Shown piece by piece: positions 52,111 to 55,137 of a DNA stretch of 55,137 nt. Position numbers and translations under genes: made by a program. The notes under the pieces were generated by a model. It saw only the letters and a program-made list of their open reading frames with translations. It was not told the DNA's origin and searched no databases. The stretch's first letter is position 1. Every line of letters begins with the position of its first letter. The stretch comes from Acetobacteraceae bacterium (GTDB taxonomy: Bacteria; Pseudomonadota; Alphaproteobacteria; Acetobacterales; Acetobacteraceae), in assembly GCA_031291795.1 (NCBI GenBank), contig JARLIJ010000267.1:1-55137 (forward strand). Reading direction: 5' to 3'.

Positions 52111-52848
52111 TCAACTCCCGCGGAACACTGGCTTGCGCTTTTCCTTGTAGGCGGCAATGCCTTCCTGCAGGTCGGCGGACTGGCGCACGGTGGCCATGGT
52201 CTGGCTGACCGCGACCATACGCTCGATCGGGCCAACCGGCATGATCTCGTTGACCAGGCGTTTCAGCGTGTTGACCACCAGCGGCGCGGACTCCACGAGT
52301 TCCTGGGCCATCGCCAGGGCCTCGGCCTCATGCTGGCCGTTGGGCACCACGCGGTTGACGAAGCCGACATCGTAGGCGCGCTGCGCCGGGACCTTGGTGC
52401 CCAGCAGCATGACCTCCATGGCCAGCTTGTGCGGCATGCGGCTGACCAGGCTGCTGATGCCGCCCGCGGTCGTGCCGAGCTTCGCCTCGGGGTAGTAGAA
52501 CAGGGTGTTTTCGGTGGAAACCATCAGGTCGCACATCATCACCATAACGATGCCGCCGCCCACCACCCAGCCGGTGGTTGCCGCAATGATCGGCTTGTCG
52601 GTCCGGAAGCCCACATTCGGGATTGCCCGCCACAGCTCCGGCAGGTCCGTCACGTCGGCACCCGAGGTGAACGCACGCTCGCCGGCCGAACTCAGGATCG
52701 CGACGCGCTTTTCCGGATCGGCATCGAAGTTCTGGAACGCACGCTGCAGCTCGACCGCGACGGCCCGGCTGATCGCGTTCAGCTTCTCCGGGCGGTTGAT
52801 CCGGATGATCGCGATCGGCCCGCGGTCCTCCACGCTGACGACGTTCAT
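52111..52848 (-). CDS. enoyl-CoA hydratase/isomerase family protein
   Basis: 245 residues, crotonase fold. IIRINRPEKLNAISRAVAVE at the start, oxyanion-hole segment RAFTSGADVTDLPE, then TTGWVVGGGIVMVMMCDLMV, where the second oxyanion glycine sits. The first catalytic Glu of true hydratases would fall near MVSTENTLFYYPEAKLGTTA; the GTTAGG loop departs from the usual PEV.LG..P pattern. The reaction may thus be isomerisation, hydrolysis or C-C bond cleavage and not simple hydration. It is in the middle of the pterin-like operon, 19 bases after the PTPS-like gene. Confidence 0.88.
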   Translation of the reverse strand: MNVVSVEDRGPIAIIRINRPEKLNAISRAVAVELQRAFQNFDADPEKRVAILSSAGERAFTSGADVTDLPELWRAIPNVGFRTDKPIIAATTGWVVGGGIVMVMMCDLMVSTENTLFYYPEAKLGTTAGGISSLVSRMPHKLAMEVMLLGTKVPAQRAYDVGFVNRVVPNGQHEAEALAMAQELVESAPLVVNTLKRLVNEIMPVGPIERMVAVSQTMATVRQSADLQEGIAAYKEKRKPVFRGS

Positions 52849-52867
52849 GGTGTGGTTTCCCCGTTCG

Positions 52868-53269
52868 TTATGCGATTGGACCCTCGTATGCGGCCCATGC
52901 GGTCGGCGCCTCGCGCACCAGGATCTTCATGGCGGTGACGGCACACCCGCCCTCGCCTAGCTTCCCGTCGCGACAGGCCGCGGCGAGCAGGGTGTGGATG
53001 TGGAACGCCATGTATTCGGTGGTCGTGTTGATGCCCGCGAACGCCGGATTGTCGTCGAGGTTGGTGTAGTCGACGGTCGCCAGCACGCGGCGCAGTTCGA
53101 CCTTGGCGAGGCCGATATCGACCAGCAACTGGTGCGGATCGAGCTGCGGGGCGCGGAACTCCGCCTCCACCGCGAAGGTGGCGCCGTGCAGGCGCTGGGC
53201 GGGGCCGAATTCCTCGCCCTGGAAGCTATGGGCGACCATGATGTGGTCGCAGACGGTCAGGCTGAACAT
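52868..53269 (-). CDS. 6-pyruvoyl-tetrahydropterin synthase / QueD family
   Basis: 133 residues, T-fold. Zinc histidines are visible: MVAHSFQGEEFGPAQRLHGA contains the first His and the paired RLHGA His; DYTNLDDNPAFAGINTTTEY contains the Asp and the Thr/Glu-type terminal part. The Cys of the catalytic triad found in mammalian PTPS and QueD is not obvious at the usual place. The start codon follows directly on the alcohol-dehydrogenase stop (no gap). Acting on dihydroneopterin triphosphate or a related pteridine is known for the family; the substrate here is inferred from the RibD-type neighbour. Confidence 0.85.
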   Translation of the reverse strand: MFSLTVCDHIMVAHSFQGEEFGPAQRLHGATFAVEAEFRAPQLDPHQLLVDIGLAKVELRRVLATVDYTNLDDNPAFAGINTTTEYMAFHIHTLLAAACRDGKLGEGGCAVTAMKILVREAPTAWAAYEGPIA

Positions 53270-54241
53270 TCACCTTCTCCCGTAGCTGATCACGTGGCAC
53301 AGCCCACCTTGTGCCAGGATCCGCGGCATCTCTCGCGGCAGATCGTCGAACGCGGTCGGCCCATCCAGAACAGCGTCATAGGCGGGATCGGCCAGCAGAT
53401 CGAGTGCCGTCGCCAGCCGTTCGGCATGGCTCCGCCGGCCGCGCATGGCGGGTGCAACCATGCCGACCTGGGTGGCGATCAGACGCAACCGGCGGGCATG
53501 GAAGGCCTCCCCGAGCGGCAGGGCGGGCGCCTGGTCGCCATACCAGGAGGCTTCGACGATGCGGGCCTCGGGGGCGGCGCGGTCCAGCGCCAGGCGCAGG
53601 CCGGCTTCGGTGGCGGAAGCGTGGACGACCAGTTCCTGGTCGCGTGGCGCGGCATCGGGGGCCGCGAAGCTGCAGCCGAAGCGGTGGGCAAGTGCGGCAC
53701 GGGACGGGTTGGTGTCGACGATCGTCACACGGGTTGCAGGGATGCGCGCCAGCAACGACGCCGCGAGCAGCCCGACCACGCCGGCACCGATCACCAGCAC
53801 GCGCTCGCCGGCAAGCGGGACCGCGTCCCACAGCAGGTTGAGCGCGGTCTCCATGTTCGCCGCCAGCACCGCGCGCTGGGTGGGCACGGCATCAGGCACC
53901 GGGATGCACATGGCAGTGGGGGCGACGAATGCCTCCTGGTGCGGGTGCAGGACGAAGACGCGGCGTCCGTCCGCCTCGCCCACGGTCGCGTAGCCGTATT
54001 TCACCGGGAACGGGAATTTGCCGGCCATCAGCGGCGCGCGCATCGCGGCGTATTGGCTGGGGGGCACGCGGCCGGCGAACACCAGCGCCTCGGTGCCGCG
54101 CGAGACGCCGCTTGCCAGGCTGCGCACCAGGGTCTCGCCGGGGGTCGGGGACGGCAGCGTCTCCGGCTGCAGGGCGCCGACGCCGGGCGCAACCATCCAG
54201 AACGCGCGGGTCATGTGTCCCGCCGTGGGATGCGGGATCAT
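53270..54241 (-). CDS. zinc-type alcohol dehydrogenase (MDR) without typical zinc site
   Basis: 323 residues of the medium-chain dehydrogenase/reductase superfamily. The Rossmann signature is GERVLVIGAGVVGLLAASLL with TIVDTNPSRAALAHRFG; the N-terminal half has LVRSLASGVSRGTEALVFAG and FPFPVKYGYATVGE, the pattern of Zn-ADH-like proteins with SGISRGTE instead of CG.C..D, so the catalytic zinc ligands are lost. This resembles bacteriochlorophyllide/threonine-dehydrogenase-like enzymes of biosynthetic clusters. ATG 54241 overlaps the stop of the RibD-like gene (ATGA) and has GAGGGAGG; ATG 54214 is an alternative nine codons on. It passes straight into the PTPS-like gene. Confidence 0.85.
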   Translation of the reverse strand: MIPHPTAGHMTRAFWMVAPGVGALQPETLPSPTPGETLVRSLASGVSRGTEALVFAGRVPPSQYAAMRAPLMAGKFPFPVKYGYATVGEADGRRVFVLHPHQEAFVAPTAMCIPVPDAVPTQRAVLAANMETALNLLWDAVPLAGERVLVIGAGVVGLLAASLLARIPATRVTIVDTNPSRAALAHRFGCSFAAPDAAPRDQELVVHASATEAGLRLALDRAAPEARIVEASWYGDQAPALPLGEAFHARRLRLIATQVGMVAPAMRGRRSHAERLATALDLLADPAYDAVLDGPTAFDDLPREMPRILAQGGLCHVISYGRR

Positions 54242-54963
54242 GCCTCCCTCAGCGGGATATCGAGCAGCACGTCGCAGCCCAGCCGATAGGTCGACCAGCC
54301 GAAGCGGCGCGCGTCGGCCAACGCACCGACCGCAGGCATCGGGAAGGCCTTCACGCCGCCGCCCATCAGCAACGGTGCCACCGTGACGTGCAGCCGGTCG
54401 AGCAGGCCCGCGGCGAGGAACCGGGTGACCGTCACGCCACCGCCCTCGACGAACACGCGCCGCAGGCCGCGCTCCGCCAATGCCGCCAGCACCGCCAGCA
54501 GATCGAGGCCGTCCGCCTCGCGTGGGACGCGCAACACCTCGGCCGCGCCCACACGCGCGCAGACGCGGGCATCCGTCGCGGCCACCACCAGCGTTTCGGT
54601 GCCGCCGAGGAATACGCGGTGCCGGGACGTCAGCCGACAGGACGGGTCCAGCACCACCCTGACCGGACTGGCTCCCTCCACCAGGCGGGTGGTGAGTTGC
54701 GGGTCGTCCGCCAGCACCGTGCCCACGCCCACCACGACCGCATCCGAAAGCGCGCGCAGCCGGTGGGTATGGGCGATGTCCTGCGGCCCGCTGATCCAGT
54801 GCGACTGGCCGGTGGGGGTGGCGATGTAGCCGTCGAGCGACTGGGCGAGGCGCCCGAGCACGAAGGCGGATGCGGCAAGGAGCGGACCGTACAGCGGCAC
54901 GCCACCGCACGCCGCACGGCGATCCAGCAGGCCGCGCCATGCCTCGGGAGACAGTTCGTCCAT
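54238..54963 (-). CDS. RibD C-terminal-domain pyrimidine reductase-like protein
   Basis: 241 residues of the RibD_C/dihydrofolate-reductase-like family: VLGRLAQSLDGYIATPTGQS, HWISGPQDIAHTHRLRALSD, AVVVGVGTVLADDPQLTTRL, then VFVEGGGVTVTRFLAAGLLD and VAPLLMGGGVKAF. The N-terminal deaminase domain of RibD is absent, so it is a stand-alone NADPH reductase for a phosphoribosylaminouracil-type or pteridine-type compound. It is the first gene of the six-gene operon. ATG 54963 is the only start that keeps the N-terminal 35-residue extension. No riboflavin gene is nearby in the window. Confidence 0.87.
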   Translation of the reverse strand: MDELSPEAWRGLLDRRAACGGVPLYGPLLAASAFVLGRLAQSLDGYIATPTGQSHWISGPQDIAHTHRLRALSDAVVVGVGTVLADDPQLTTRLVEGASPVRVVLDPSCRLTSRHRVFLGGTETLVVAATDARVCARVGAAEVLRVPREADGLDLLAVLAALAERGLRRVFVEGGGVTVTRFLAAGLLDRLHVTVAPLLMGGGVKAFPMPAVGALADARRFGWSTYRLGCDVLLDIPLREA

Positions 54964-55137
54964 GGCAGCGCCAGTATCACGCCGCCATCATGGCCGGTAG
55001 CTCAGAGGCCAGGGCAATTGCTTGCAGCAAGCAAGGGCGGGGCGCTGCCCCGCACCCCGCCAGGGGCCTGGCCCCTGGACCCATTCTGTTGGTGTTCATC
55101 GGGGGAGAGGGGCTACTCGGACCAACCAAGGCCCGAG
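54964..55137. other. window edge with G/C-rich hairpins
   Basis: No gene start seen. It contains GGGGCGCTGCCCCGCACCCC and CCAGGGGCCTGGCCCCTGG (about 55036-55080), which form consecutive small hairpins, and an A/C-free-looking direct repeat TTGCAGCAAGCAAG near 55022. Such strings are dispersed in acetic-acid-bacteria-type genomes. The promoter of the six-gene operon should lie here, but no -35/-10 pair was clear. Confidence 0.5.

Overview
The window is a high-GC bacterial chromosome segment. Its gene content and order suggest an alphaproteobacterium, most likely in the Rhodospirillales/Acetobacteraceae; this is inferred from the plsY-dprA-topA-rnr block, the Hint-domain exoprotein and the style of the palindromic repeats, not from a marker gene. 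Coding is dense, many genes sit in runs joined by 4-base ATGA or GTGA overlaps, and several loci show decay by frameshift, internal deletion or insertion remnants.

Layout. 1-643: tail of a glycosyltransferase. 663-1705: an IS481-type insertion with a frameshifted transposase and layered terminal repeats. 1753-12046: housekeeping block on the minus strand (plsY, dprA, topA, rnr, an S41 protease), interrupted by an opposite-strand DUF2079-like membrane protein. 12280-14937: aminopeptidase N. 14938-15670: a non-coding stretch made of nested inverted repeats. 15671-22743: a plus-strand catabolic island (dihydroxyacetone-kinase-type DhaK/DhaL, LysR regulator, MFS anion symporter, maleate-isomerase-like racemase, PuuE/cyclic-imidase-like deacetylase, DHDPS-family aldolase). 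23037-23111: tRNA-Val(CAC). 23294-25100: a hybrid histidine kinase split by one extra base. 25173-29285: Gfo/Idh oxidoreductase (GnnA-like candidate), lpxB, purS, purC and an NRDE protein. 29665-36184: a 1410-residue DUF4347/propeller/repeat/Hint protein divergent from three phage-collar (MdpB-like) paralogues, followed by DUF6916, GNAT, GFA and gabD genes. 39207-41029: kdpF and kdpA with no kdpB or kdpC after them, followed by decayed DNA (a frameshifted membrane protein and an IS1182 remnant). 42820-47402: dapA, a methyltransferase-like gene, a TPR glycosyltransferase, a SIMPL protein and a TetR regulator with a palindromic operator. 47410-50062: a DmsA-like molybdoenzyme and a collapsed acyltransferase pseudogene. 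50178-54963: a tightly coupled six-gene minus-strand operon (RibD-type reductase, zinc-type alcohol dehydrogenase, 6-pyruvoyl-tetrahydropterin-synthase homologue, enoyl-CoA hydratase, SnoaL-like protein, Zn-ribbon methyltransferase).

The three loci that best deserve follow-up as possible undescribed systems are the pterin-like biosynthetic operon (50178-54963), the Hint exoprotein plus collar-protein triad (29665-36530), and the imide/maleate-type catabolic island with its own DhaK/DhaL kinase (15671-22743).
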